Position numbers and translations under genes: made by a program. Below, piece after piece: positions 11,512 to 21,795 of a stretch of DNA of 64,000 nucleotides. Source of the stretch: Erodium maritimum (taxonomy: Eukaryota > Streptophyta > Magnoliopsida > Geraniales > Geraniaceae); assembly GCA_963921825.1 (NCBI GenBank), contig OY997590.1:38085039-38149038 (forward strand). The letters run 5' to 3'. Within the stretch, counting starts at the first letter, position 1; each line of letters begins with the position of its first letter. Under the pieces are notes generated by a model that was not told where the DNA came from, did not search any database, and worked only from the letters and a program-made list of their open reading frames with translations.

Positions 11512-11674
11512 TGTGAAGACCGCTTCAAAAAAAAAAAAAAACTTTTGGGTCGGACCGGGTCGGACCGGACCCGACCAGCAACCTGGCCAGGCCAAACCCG
11601 ACCGACCAGGCCCCCTCGCTTGGGCCTGAGGCCCGTTTACTCGCCAGCGGCCCAAAAGGGGCATCCAGCCCGTG

Positions 11675-11682
11675 TATATAAG
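11675..11682 (+). promoter_or_regulatory. Putative TATA box of R2
   Basis: TATATAAG lies 163 bases inside the element, followed within 10 bases by a telo-box palindrome and a long C/T-rich leader. The matching positions in R3 (near 26687-26693, minus strand) and R5 (47067-47074) also hold TATAAA-type sequences. Confidence 0.5.
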
Positions 11683-11687
11683 AGGCT

Positions 11688-11712
11688 GAATTAGGGTTTT
11701 GAACCCTAATTC
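11688..11712. repeat. Telo-box inverted repeat beside the R2 TATA box
   Basis: GAATTAGGGTT and AACCCTAATTC form an 11-bp inverted repeat with a 3-base spacer. AAACCCTAA-type telo-boxes are known near the transcription start of many plant promoters. R3 has GTTTTAGGGTTT at the matching place on its minus strand, and R5 has AAACCCTAG. Confidence 0.6.
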
Positions 11713-12343
11713 ATTTGCCCTCTCTCCCTCTAACTTCACTTCAGCCGCCCCTCTCCTCTCCCGAACCCGATCCTCTCTCTCTCTCCCATCTCCATCCTCT
11801 CCGGCGACCTCCCTCCACCTCCGGCCACTCCCTCACCAAGTCCCTCCACCTCTGGCCACTCCCTCACCGAGTCCCACCACCTCCGGCCACTCCCTCTCTC
11901 ACTCTCGTCTCTGTCCAACCCGAACACCCCCACCATCGCCGAACCCACCTCCCTCCTTCATGCCGTCTTCCCTCTCCGTCCAGCCACCACGTCCGACCTC
12001 CTCATCCGCCACCACCGCACGCGACCTCTCTCTCTCCTGTTTCATCGCCGTTCAGTCCGACCTCACCCGAGCCGTCGCCGGCGTTCACGCCCCCGAGACT
12101 CTCCGACCAGTCTCTTCTCTCCGTCCGAAACCCAGCCACCACGCGCGGCCGAACGAGCCAGCACCGCTGGCTGTCGTTCTCCATCTCCGTTCCCCTCTCA
12201 GATCCGGCCCCGTGTTCCTCTAACTCGAGCTCCCGCCGTCGCCGGCGAGCTCGTCAGATCCGGGACGGGACCGAGCCGTCCGGATCCGAGGCGAACCTCC
12301 GCCGTGCTCAACCCACCCGCCACCGTCCTCTTTTTTTCCTACG

Positions 12344-13179
12344 GTGAGAAACCTCGCCCACGGAGTTTGGTCGCCGGTGATGGCTTCGCTGGTGGCCGGT
12401 TTCATTCCTTAACGTCTTTCCCTTCTTTATTCTGTCCCGTATTTATCTGAACCTGATCAGTTTTACTCCGTGTTTCTACCTGGATCTGGATAACTTGGCA
12501 CAGTTTTGTTGAAGTGAATCTAATGAAAAGAATTATCGGTTAAAAGGGGAAAGAAATTAAAAACGAATTAGATCTGTTTAAATGAGAAAATAAATTGTTC
12601 TAAAACTGGATCTGGTCTCGGTTTAAACCGACTTCCATTTGAATCTGTTTGAATCTGAAGTGTTTAAGTTGTAAGACCAACAAAAATTGAAAAGGAATTT
12701 TGGTCGAAACGAAAAACAATTGTAAAAGGGGAAAAAGGGAAAAACAGTTTTGAGTTCTTAAGAAAATTGATAAAACTAGAATGGGTTAAATTAAACGGGT
12801 TTTTAAAACGAAAGTCGGTTAAGATTAAACTTGAGTTAAGTTAAGTCGAAAAGGAAAACGAACTCAAATCAGATTTAGAAAGGTTTGGACCAAAACCTTA
12901 AGTTTGGAAAAGAACAGAAAGGAACCGTTTTGTCTTAAAATCAAAGTCGGAATTAGATAAAACACAGGAGTTTCAAAGACGGTTTGAGTTAAAGTTGGTT
13001 TTAACTGGGTTTTGGATCAACCTGAGTTCGGTGCGCGGGTGCTCGAACCCGATCCGTCGTAATCCCGCTTTTATCCCGCTCGAGTTTAAAGGACAACTGT
13101 CGGTTTTAAACTGGATTAATCGTGACCTTTAAATTAACCTGGGAACCGCCTCTAATTATGGCTTTCGTGTTATCTTTAG
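12344..13179 (+). other. Putative intron of the R2 leader transcript (836 bp)
   Basis: The donor is TACG|GTGAGA and the acceptor TTATCTTTAG|AGTC. The AT-rich, T-run-rich interior contrasts with the GC-rich flanking leader, as plant introns do. The same two boundaries occur in R3 (26056 to 25227) and R5 (46373 to 45509), and equivalent ones in R1 and R4. No RNA evidence is available. Confidence 0.5.
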
Positions 13180-13579
13180 AGTCCGGCTTCGATCGAAGTG
13201 AAGCTCGGAGGTAGCGAGCCAGAACGTCAGCAGCTAGGAAGCGTAACGGTTGCTCTTCAGTTGAGGTAGGGAAAAGTAGCCGGATCTCGGCCCTGACTAG
13301 GGAAAGTTAACAGTAGAATTGCATGTGACACCGGGGTGTCGTGGGTTGAGTAGACTATCGAATATTAGAAATGCATGATACGGGATGGTAGCGTTTATCA
13401 GAAAAGCATGTTACGGGAACTTAGTAATTACTGGAAATGCATGTGACATTTAGTAGTGTCGTAGGAGTAGAGGACTTAGCGATAATTGTTTTACTAGAGT
13501 CATATGACCATGCCCGGAGGTTGTTTGTGAAACTAGTGATCTTAGGACTGTTGGAGGCATCGATTTATGCTGGAGGTTG

Positions 13580-14080
13580 TTGTGCGTTAATTGTTGTTGA
13601 GTTTGGGTGGTCTTGAGAGCCCGTGTTAATTGTTGTTGAGTTTGGGTGGCCTTGAGAGCCCGTGTTAATTGTCGTCGAGTTTGGGTGGCCTTGAGAGCCC
13701 GTGTTAATTGTCGTCGAGTTGGGTGGCCTTGAGAGCCGTGTTAATTGTTGTTGAGTTTGGGTGGCCTTGAGAGCCCGTGTTAATTGTTGTTGAGTTTTGG
13801 GTGGCCTTGAGAGCTCGTGTTACTATTGCTGAGTCTTGGGTGGCCATGAGAGCCCGTGTTGTCGTTTTGGTGTTTTGGGTGGCCGTGAGTGTCGTGGGGT
13901 TGTGAACCCGTGTCGTTACTATTGGTGGTTTTGAGTGGCCGCGAGTGCTCGTGGGGTCGTTGACCCGTGAGTTACTGTTGGTGTATCTTGGGAGGTCGTG
14001 AGTGCCTGTGGGGCTGTTGAGTCCGTGTTTTAGGGTTGGTGTCTTGGGTGGCCATGAGTGCCTGTGTAGTGCTGAACTTG
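13580..14080. repeat. Minisatellite in R2
   Basis: About a dozen units of roughly 38 bases contain the blocks TTGTTGTTGAGTTTGGGTGG and CCTTGAGAGCCCGTGTTAAT. The first five to six are nearly identical and later ones are more diverged. The same unit appears in reverse complement in R3, R4 and R5 with different copy numbers. Confidence 0.9.
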
Positions 14081-14636
14081 TGTTGTTGTTGTTCGTTGAA
14101 CTATGTTTGTGATTGTGATTGTGGTTACCTGAGGTTGTGGGCCCGCTTCATTAAACGGGGGTCCTCGATCACACGCGTCTGCACGTTCAAACGGGGTAGG
14201 GGGCCCGCCCGTCAGTAAAGGGGTCCTGGCCGCGCGTGTGTGGTTCGGTGGTTGTGAGTGTGATAGGTCGACAGCCTGATCCGACTTCGTGTCGAGGAAA
14301 TGAGACAGGTCGACCGCCTGACCTGATGAGATCGGTAAAGGGCGTGAGGGAGGTTACTGAGCAGCTGGTTTGCGATCCTTTGTGATCTTGTTTGGTGTGC
14401 GTTTCTTTGTGATCTTGTTTGGTGTTGTAGCTTTCTGTCGTATCCTTGGAGGAGGTCGTCGATTGTTGTGTCAGGTTTACATTACGAGTCCGAGTGTTGA
14501 GTCTGTTGAGGAAGGTAACGGGTCGTGTGTCAGTCGGAGTACTTGAGTTGGGGATAGTGTTCCCCGGTGTTGAGTTTATTGTGGTGTTACCGGCATTGTC
14601 TGCTAATTATGCCGTAGTCAGTCTGTTATCCGTGGT

Positions 14637-14654
14637 GGTGAGCGAACGCTCACC
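14637..14654. repeat. Conserved hairpin next to a pyrimidine-AG site in R2
   Basis: GGTGAGCGAACGCTCACC is an 8-bp stem with a 2-base loop. It is followed on the plus strand by CTAGCTGCTTTTCCTACAG and then GTAC. The same hairpin occurs in R3 (23866-23883), R4 (36881-36898) and R5 (44081-44098), and a variant in R1, always beside the same tract. Confidence 0.85.
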
Positions 14655-14932
14655 CCTAGCTGCTTTTCCTACAGGTACTTGTCGCAGGTCGGACTAGGTG
14701 AGCTTCCGAAGCTTGAAGAGCTAGGGGCGGGAGTCCGGGTTACTTTTTAGTCTAGCGACGGATACCTCGCTTTTGTCCGCTTGTGGGACGTTTTATTTTG
14801 AGTTGTAATTATCTTTTGTTGAACTAAATTGGTATTGTAAAGTGTTTTAATGGAAATGGTTTCAAAGTGTTTTCTTATTTTAAACGTTCGCGTCCCGAGT
14901 TCGGTTTACTGAAATTGGGGCGTGACACACCC

Positions 14933-15830
14933 GTACTAAGGATGAATAGTATTGGGCCATGGATACCAAAACTCTTACAACACCCGCACAGGATAAAAGA
15001 TCATAAATCAGATCAAACAGCAGGCTAGATCCCTAGTTACTTTACTACTATGGCCTGACCCATGGAATATCCTTACACGACCTCACCTATGTATCTTCCT
15101 CTGAAGAGCTTTAAGAGGTTCCTTACAAGTGGCAATTTTTTTAATGTAGCGATTTGTCCCAGTATCCCAACTTACCCAATGTGTGCTCACCATCAGAAAA
15201 CAACTACCACCTCCGTTGCTACTTCGGTTTCACCAAATGTTGTTGGACATTATTTGGGACCCTCCCAATTCTTTCTCATGGGCTCTCCTTTTTAGAATGT
15301 TGGGGAATTATCTTTGTGGGGGCAACACCTAAGTTTTTGGTCCGAGTCTTGGGTTTGTTATGAGAGATCTAGAAAGCCAAGAATATCAAGGTTTAAAGCG
15401 ATAATACCCCCTCAGTCATAAGAGAGTCTGCTGCTATGAAAAACTTGGTACCTTGGAAAGAGGCCAACTCCCAACCCTAGGCGTCTACCACCACGCACCA
15501 TTCGAAGGCACAAACGAGTTGGATCCCTGCACCACGGGATGGATTGTTTTCAATGTCGATGGAGTAGTGTTTTCCAACACCAGGCAGTCAAGATGGGGTT
15601 TATTGCACGGGGAGCATTTGGCCAAGTTCAAACAGGAAGGAATGGAGTTATCCCATCTCTTTGGGGCCCAATCGATGATTGAAGCTCATGTTATTACGAC
15701 AACCCTCACGTTCGCCAAATATATGAAAAGGACCTGGATAATTATTCGTTCAGTTTCCCAGACAATTACTCAAAAGGTCAATTCGGTTGCCCCATTGCTT
15801 CACCTTTAGGCTCCATTCTTTAAGGTAAAC
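14933..15830 (+). pseudogene. LINE-1 zf-RVT region and C-terminal RNase H remnant
   Basis: After R2 the LINE resumes. Near 15155-15260 the C-x2-C...H...C pattern of the zinc-binding reverse transcriptase (zf-RVT) region is recognisable in damaged form (N-V-C-S-P-S-E-N-N-Y-H-L). The segment 15453-15809 matches the plant LINE RNase H (RVT_3 type), with G-W-I-V-F-N-V-D-G-V-V-F at its start and an E-A-H-V motif further on. Several stops precede it. Confidence 0.7.
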
Positions 15831-16141
15831 GTGGTTTTCTCTCCCAAACCGAGGATTCAAAACTCTTCTTTATTAAAAGGTCGGGGAATAGGATTCAAAA
15901 CACTCGTTTATATCTTATTCATATAATATTTAAAGATATGAAGCTTCTTTCGCTTAAAAAAATATAATATTTTGTATTGATAGGACATCTTCCAAATTGT
16001 AAGGGTAAGAAAATTTAAATAACTAATTTTTATATTTAAAAAGAATACTAATTGCATTGGTTTAATGATTGTTAAGAACTCTTTATATTTTAATCTAAAG
16101 GTTTAATATTTTTTTAGGAACCTAATTTAGCGGCTTTATTA

Positions 16142-18005
16142 GAGCATCTTCAGTCCTTAACTAGAGTGTTGGCTATTCGTGTTAGCTGATAGAATAGAAA
16201 AATATTAAATCAACCTTCAATGGTGATTTTTTCTGTTGGCTGATAGTTGTTGGCTGATGGAATAAATTGATATTTTCTTGAATTTTTATTTAATATGGTG
16301 CCTCTTCTGACTTCTTATGTTCATACGGAAATTGTATTTTTTGTAACAGCTCATATTGCATAAAAGTCTAAAACAAAGTGACATTTTCATTGAAAGTAAT
16401 TTAAATTATAACATTAAGATTGAAATAACTAGAATGAAATACAATTATGTGTCGCCAAATTTATTCCAAATATGTTCGATGAGGTCTTTCTTTAATGCAT
16501 TATAATCATGTTGGTGTTGCATCATTTGGGTGTTTGCTACTATGATATTAGACGGAACGAAGCTTCTCCGCGTGAATGTTGGTTCTCTTGGCCCACCCTC
16601 ATTTATTGATTCAGTGAAGCCATCATATGTATGTCCTTCTGTCTCGGCAATCATATTATGCATGATAACACATGCATTCATGACTAAGCCGAGGGAAGAA
16701 GGCATCCACATTTGACTCGCTTGAGTGATAATATGAAACTGAGATTGGAGGACCTGAATTGCTTGTTCCACATCCTTCCTACAACATGCTTGGATTTCTT
16801 CAAATTTCTGTGTTTCAGCCGCTGGCCAAGAAGGGTAAATACCATTAACAAGATAATACGGAAGTGTGTACTGGTGACCATTTATCGTGTATTGAACCGA
16901 TGGTTTTCAACAATTGATGAAGTCCGCGAACAATCTGAAATGGTTAAGCATGGTTAAGTCATTATTTGAACCCGTCATGCCAAAGAACGAGTGCCAAATC
17001 CATAAGTCCTGCGTGGCAACGGCCTCGAGAACAATGATTGGTCTATTGTCGTGATCCCTCCTTAAATGCGAGCCTTTCAAAGCCGAAGGGAAATTCTTCC
17101 ACTCTAGTACATGCAGTCAAGACTACCAAGAATCCCAGGAAATCCACACGATTCATTCACCGATAAAATGTAGTTCATATCAACCTGTGTTGGCTTACGC
17201 TGATACATCGTGCCAAAGATAGTAACAACTCCCCTGCAAAAGTTGATCACGCACTCCAAGGTCATGCTTTCGCCAATTTTTAGGTACTCGATCAAGGCAT
17301 CGACTGCAATTCCATAACAGAATTGCCTAATGGCCTCAACACATTTTTGATACGAAGATAACGATACCTGAGCCACAACGTCCACCCGTTGCCTGAAATA
17401 CGCATCGTGATCCTCCAACGCACGGAAAATGTGGATAAACAAATCCTTTGGCATTCGGAAAGGAAGACGAGAATGCACCTACTTGTACACGGGATTCCTA
17501 TTGAAGTAGTCACGCATTAAACGTTTGTTCGCAGCTTTCCGGTCTCACTCGACATAGTTTCTCTTCCGTGGTTGTACTGCGACCATGGCTTCGTCTAACA
17601 AATTTTGAACGACCTAACTCGACATACAATCTTGGAGTGCTTCTTTCAATATTTGCTCGAGCCTCCGTTCGGTGGCATCCGAATTGTTCGCCGTTACGAT
17701 CAACAAAAACAAAAAAGAAATTAAAAGCTTGGAGTTTGTAATGGAAGGTGTGATTTTTTGGATGAAAAATATCTGAATTTATACACAATTTAGATCAAAC
17801 TAGCCATTAAATTTTGTGTTCTTCAAAAAAATTGTTTTTTGGAGAGTCAACCATTAGTCAAAGGGGAATTAGTTGTTGGCGCCCGTGTATGGTGCTGTCG
17901 GTTGCGTCACCGACATCTGTCTCCACCAACACGTCTTCGTCAACAAACCGTCAGCTATAAATCAACAAACCGCCTGTGTTTTGTTGCCGTCAACAAAATG
18001 CTTGT
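16142..18005 (-). mobile_element. Harbinger-A: PIF/Harbinger DNA transposon, decayed
   Basis: The left end GAGCATCTTCAGTCC is preceded by TTA, as expected for this superfamily (3-bp TTA/TAA duplication). It holds a transposase pseudogene on the minus strand. The right end is uncertain, near AAATGCTTG at about 17997-18005. A second related element (Harbinger-B) shares the left end and a GTCTCC(A/G)CCA(A/G)CACGTCT block near the right end. Bases 15963-16141 and 16160-16440 are AT-rich non-coding sequence. Confidence 0.75.
16448..17560 (-). pseudogene. PIF/Harbinger DDE transposase pseudogene
   Basis: Read on the minus strand from about 17560, an N-terminal part (A-A-N-K-R-L-M-R-D-Y-F-N-R-N-P-V-Y-K) is followed by F-R-M-P-K-D-L-F, then Q-K-C-V-E-A-I-R-Q-F-C-Y-G, and G-S-L-D-C-M with the first catalytic Asp. 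A stop and frame change follow, then V-A-T-Q-D-L-W-I-W-H-S-F-F-G with the second Asp, Y-Y-L-V-N-G-I-Y-P-S-W-P, and D-V-E-Q-A-I with the catalytic Glu. The end contains A-C-V-I-M-H-N-M-I. So the DDE triad survives, but the frame has at least two breaks. Confidence 0.9.
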
Positions 18006-18368
18006 AACAGAATATTCTCTTAGATCACCTTTAGTCGGATATGTTACTATCCACACAAAGATAGAGTAAAGTCTTAACTATTTTTGGTGGGGCGTGATGG
18101 GAATTGTTTGTTGGCCGGTTGGTTTTAGCATAATAAGAACAATAATTTCTAAACAAAATAGATCAAATCAAATCCTTTTTTTCTATGATTGGAGTGTAAC
18201 TTACACCCTAGACACACACCTAATTTAGCACCTTCCCCGCGTAGTCTTGCAATTATTCATTGGTTTGAGCCTTTGAGGTAGGGGATTAGGTCAATTTAGT
18301 TTCTCCCAGATTCAATTGTTTTTTAGGTACTTAACTTGATCGTAGACCGTATAGGTCACATGTTTATA
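18006..18368. other. No gene recognised
   Basis: This is AT-rich sequence between two transposons. I see no coding or RNA feature. Confidence 0.5.
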
Positions 18369-18378
18369 CATTTTTATA

Positions 18379-19542
18379 GAGGAGAAATCTATTGAGAACC
18401 ACTCTTAACATAGGAACCGCGAGAACCAATCCTAGCCACACTTATCTATGATCCAACACTCATCAAAATGCCACATCTTCACCCCAATCCAAGCCAAATT
18501 CACGCCACTTTCAACCATTCTCACACAAGAAAGGGTACCAAATAATAAATCTTGATAAAATGTTCACTAATAAATGTTTTATATCGGAGTACCAAACTAG
18601 TGCTAAATGTTGATAAAAAAACATGTAATGAGGTGATAAGAAACAAATAATGAGGTGATAAAAACCATTTTCAATTTTGATAATAAGTAGAGTTTAACGT
18701 TGATAAAAAAAACTTGTGATCAGGTGATAAAAAACACGTAATTCAATGATAAATCTAGTGTTTAGTGTTGATAAAACTGGTGTTCATAAAAAGCACGTGA
18801 TGAGATCATAAAAATCATGATCAATTTTGGAGAATGGGGTGATAAAACCAGTGTAAAGTGTTAATAAAAACATTTTAAAGTGTTGATAAACCCAGAGCAA
18901 AGTGTTGATAAAAATTACCCATATATAATTACTTTAAAAATTAGCCTCGAAATAATTTTTTTTTTTCGTGCTTCAAAAAAACATGTGATGTGGGTGATAA
19001 AACACACGTAATTTGAATGATAAACCTAGTGTTTAGTGTTGATAAAACTAGTGTTCATAAAAAGCACGCGGTGAGGTGATAAAATTATGATCAATTTTGA
19101 AAAATGAGGTGATAAAACCAATGTAAAGTGTTGATAAAACCAGTGTAAAAGTGTTGATAAATCCAGAGCAAAGTGTTGATAAAAATTACCCAGATTTTTT
19201 TATAAAAAAAATCAACCCCGAAATAATTTTTTTTTTCGTGCTTCAAAATATATTCATGACTGATCTTGATTGAAATCCCTTAAAAAAACAAAACTAATGG
19301 CGCAAGTTTGAAGCCAATCGGAGTTCAAACGAAGCGGGAAAAATTAAATTAGTGAATTGGTTAAAAAAAATAATATGATAGTTTTACTAAAAAGCCTTAC
19401 CACTTACTAAAAAGTGCTGTTTTTTTGCAGTCAACAAGTCAACTACTCAATTACATCTCATCCATCCATTCCTAAAATGGATGACTTAGATTGGTTCTCG
19501 CGGTTCCTACGTTAAAACATGGTTCTCACCAGATTTCTCCTC
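18379..19542. mobile_element. Mutator-type MITE, copy A (1164 bp)
   Basis: The terminal inverted repeats are about 50 bases, starting GAGGAGAAATCT and including GGAACCGCGAGAACCAATC on both sides. A 10-bp direct repeat CATTTTTATA flanks it (18369-18378 and 19543-19552). The interior is non-coding and consists largely of GTTGATAAAA and GGTGATAAAA units alternating with variable spacers, plus internal inverted segments. The long inverted repeats and 9-10 bp duplication fit a non-autonomous Mutator-like element. Copy B is at 31160. Confidence 0.9.
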
Positions 19543-19689
19543 CATTTTTATATATGTATACATATTTTATACTATTTTTATTTCGGCGAAATGGACTTTA
19601 TTTATGCAAGTTACAACCAAAAAGAGATGAAAGGAGTAGTGGAATACCTGCAAGTTAAAAGAGCATCTCCTGTCCCTAATAGATTTATT

Positions 19690-21560
19690 TTTAAGGGAAA
19701 GGTGCAGTTGTATTACTTAAAATTGACTACATAATCGTGCTTTGGGAAACAGACTCACCAACCACCAAGGTCACATCAACGAACAATAGTTCACTAAACC
19801 TTTTAATATCAGAACCGTCACAGACGGTATTGTGATGCCCCATGGGTAAAGAGAAAACACGGGGAGAGGAGATGGGGTACCAGAGATCCTGAGGGACCTC
19901 AACGGTAATGGTGATGGTGGGAGGCAAAGCATCATCTGGGGACCCCTCCCGGGCCAGTCCCCGATGCTCCGGCTATACCTCATTCCTCCCGGCAGGGCTT
20001 CTTCTACGCAAATGATGAGTCGTCCCATACCACTGCAGAAGCAACCCTGGCGCATCCCCACGTCCAATCCCACCATGCTGTAGGGGTAGAGGGTAAGTAG
20101 TCCAGTCAGCAAGCTGACCAAATCCCGACCCCCTGATCTTCCCGTGTACAAAAGAACACGGGGGAGGGTGGCCTTGTGCGGCACTAGGCTAGCCTCCCAA
20201 CCGGTCAATCGGGGACCCAAATTAGGTATCGGGTCTATTGTTATGCCGACTCCCCCATGGTGACATAGCCTAGCAGTAGGTATCGGTTCCAATGTCAGCG
20301 ATCGCGGTGCAGCGTCCACCGGTTCTTGGGCTTCCGGTATATGGTTGCGCTTCCGAGGACGAGGTCCCCCCACCGGGACAAATCGTAGCAGGCCCTTCTG
20401 GTACGCTGGGGGATGACATTGCGGATAACGCCACGAGGGAACCGACCTATCCAGCCTTCGAACTGTAGCGACCTTTGGGATCATAACCGCCACCCTTGCA
20501 GCCCGGGGCGGAGAACCGCCGAGTCGTTGAGCAGAAACACTGAGTCGGTGAGTAGCTCTGGATGTGGTCCCGCCGGAGGAACACCATGCTCTTGTCCTTT
20601 TCCACATCTAGCGCTGGGTGATCCATTGCGACGAGGAATCACCATGCTCCAGCGCATCCTATAGCCGGCACGAGTCCATCTCCAAGACCGGGTCTTCACC
20701 GTCGTGACTGCAACAGACGCCGAGTACTCCGTCACGTCCCTCACCACACCCACCGGAAGATAGGGAGGCAGGGACATCCGTGGCACCGACCTTGTCTGGA
20801 CCCTAGGACGGTCGACAGGCAACTCTGACACAAAAAGAAGGTTCTGGTTAGCCCTGACCGATGGATCCCAGGACAGGCAAGGAGGGGGCCCCTGGCCAGG
20901 GGCATAGGCTGGAACCCTAGGGTCGACGTCAAACCCCCCAAGCACCAGAGCAAGGTCGTGGTAATGAAGGTCATGACGCTGATGGTGGCGAGCCATGTAA
21001 GTAAGGTTAGGGTTCGGTCCCCGTGGAGAGGACCTGTAACTTGGAGAAAAAGCCTCCTTGATCCACCGCCCCCAATGCCGACACTCACCAAGTTGCCGAC
21101 AGGTAGCCGCCACAGGGGAAGTGGGGGAAATCCTTGCGGAACAGAGGACCCCGTCGAGATCAACGAAACCGAAACCGAATCCGCTGAGGCCGTTGGCAGA
21201 GGATGGAGGGCCGAGGCATGTAGGAGGGGAGAATAGGAGGGAGGGGGGGTCTGCAGACCACTTGAAGGAGAGAGGTCCGACAGCATCGGCGGAGAGAGAA
21301 GAGGATTCCCACCAGAGGGACGGGAAGGGGAAGAGGCGTCGAGGGTTGTCGGATAGTCTACCACTGCCATCCGTATTTAAACCCTGCACTAGACGTGGTT
21401 TGCAAGGAGGTTAACTGGATGGGACAGTCGAACACGGGGACGGCAAAACCGACAGCCCCAGGCGGAGCAACAGCGATGGCGGCAGAAGGAAGCTCCATAG
21501 CGGTGAGGACAAGCTAGGGCTAGGGTAGGCTCCCAAACGAAAGAGAATTATTTTTTAGTT
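19690..21560 (-). mobile_element. Retroposed GC-rich insert, family not recognised
   Basis: An exact 17-bp repeat TCCCTAATAGATTTATT flanks it (19673-19689 and 21561-21577). On the minus strand it ends in a short A-rich tail, consistent with non-LTR retroposition. It holds overlapping minus-strand ORFs of 302 codons (21389-20481) and 278 codons (20607-19771) in different frames, so one frame change probably separates two parts of one coding sequence. The protein is rich in Pro, Arg, Ser and Gly. I see no RT, endonuclease, RRM or DUF4283 motif. It may be the 5' part (leader and ORF1) of a LINE, or a retrocopied gene. Confidence 0.75.
20481..21389 (-). pseudogene. Unrecognised long ORF in the retroposed insert (302 codons, continued in another frame)
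   Basis: The minus-strand ORF starts about 170 bases into the insert and is open for 302 codons. The sequence continues in a second frame to 19771. An alternative 209-codon ORF (21370-20741) overlaps it. Composition is Ser/Pro/Arg-rich with a central segment containing R-M-S-L-P-P-Y-L-P-V-G-V-V-R-D-V-T-E-Y, which looks more like real coding sequence than the GC-rich leader ORFs elsewhere in the window. No family is recognised. Confidence 0.35.
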
Positions 21561-21795
21561 CCCTAATAGATTTATTGGTTGATAGAATAAAAAAATATTA
21601 AATTATTTTTCTCTCTTTTATCAAGTAGTATTATAAGCCAGTAAGTTCAGTCATATTTTTTTACTGGTTGATAGTTTTTGGCTGGTAGAATAGATTAATA
21701 TTAAATATATTTTTTTATTAAAAAAACACAAACATTACACGATTAATACTACTGAAGCTGAAACTAAATATAGGTTAACAACGATTTATTATACT

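Larger units (their letters stand above)
11512..14927 (+). mobile_element. LTR-like element R2, 3416 bp
   Basis: Its ends are TGTGAAGAC and GGGGCGTGACA, and a perfect 5-bp duplication CACCC flanks it (11507-11511 and 14928-14932). It lacks gag-pol. In this orientation it has a TATA-like box near the left end, a C/T-rich leader (11700-12340), donor TACG|GTGAGA at 12343/12344, acceptor TATCTTTAG|AGTC at 13179/13180, a minisatellite and a hairpin. It is inverted relative to R1, R3, R4 and R5. Its closest relative in the window is R5, with matching leader, acceptor and end blocks. Confidence 0.9.
8745..15962 (+). mobile_element. LINE-1: L1-type non-LTR retrotransposon, split by element R2
   Basis: The element shows an endonuclease start (I-L-A-W-N-C-Q near 8757), endonuclease C-terminal motifs, reverse transcriptase, a connector, a zf-RVT region and a C-terminal RNase H, then a 3' end GAAGCTTCTTTCGCTT followed by oligo-A at 15956-15962. 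R2 (11512-14927) is inserted after the connector region with a 5-bp duplication CACCC. The total without R2 is about 3.8 kb. All coding parts carry stops and frame changes. The 5' limit is uncertain. Confidence 0.85.

Noticed and set aside
11699..12347. Overlapping ORFs of 174 and 210 codons in the R2 leader
   Set aside because: They are low-complexity Pro/Ser/Thr-rich readings of C/T-rich leader in two frames at once. The equivalent leaders of R3 and R5 give different proteins, so coding is not conserved.
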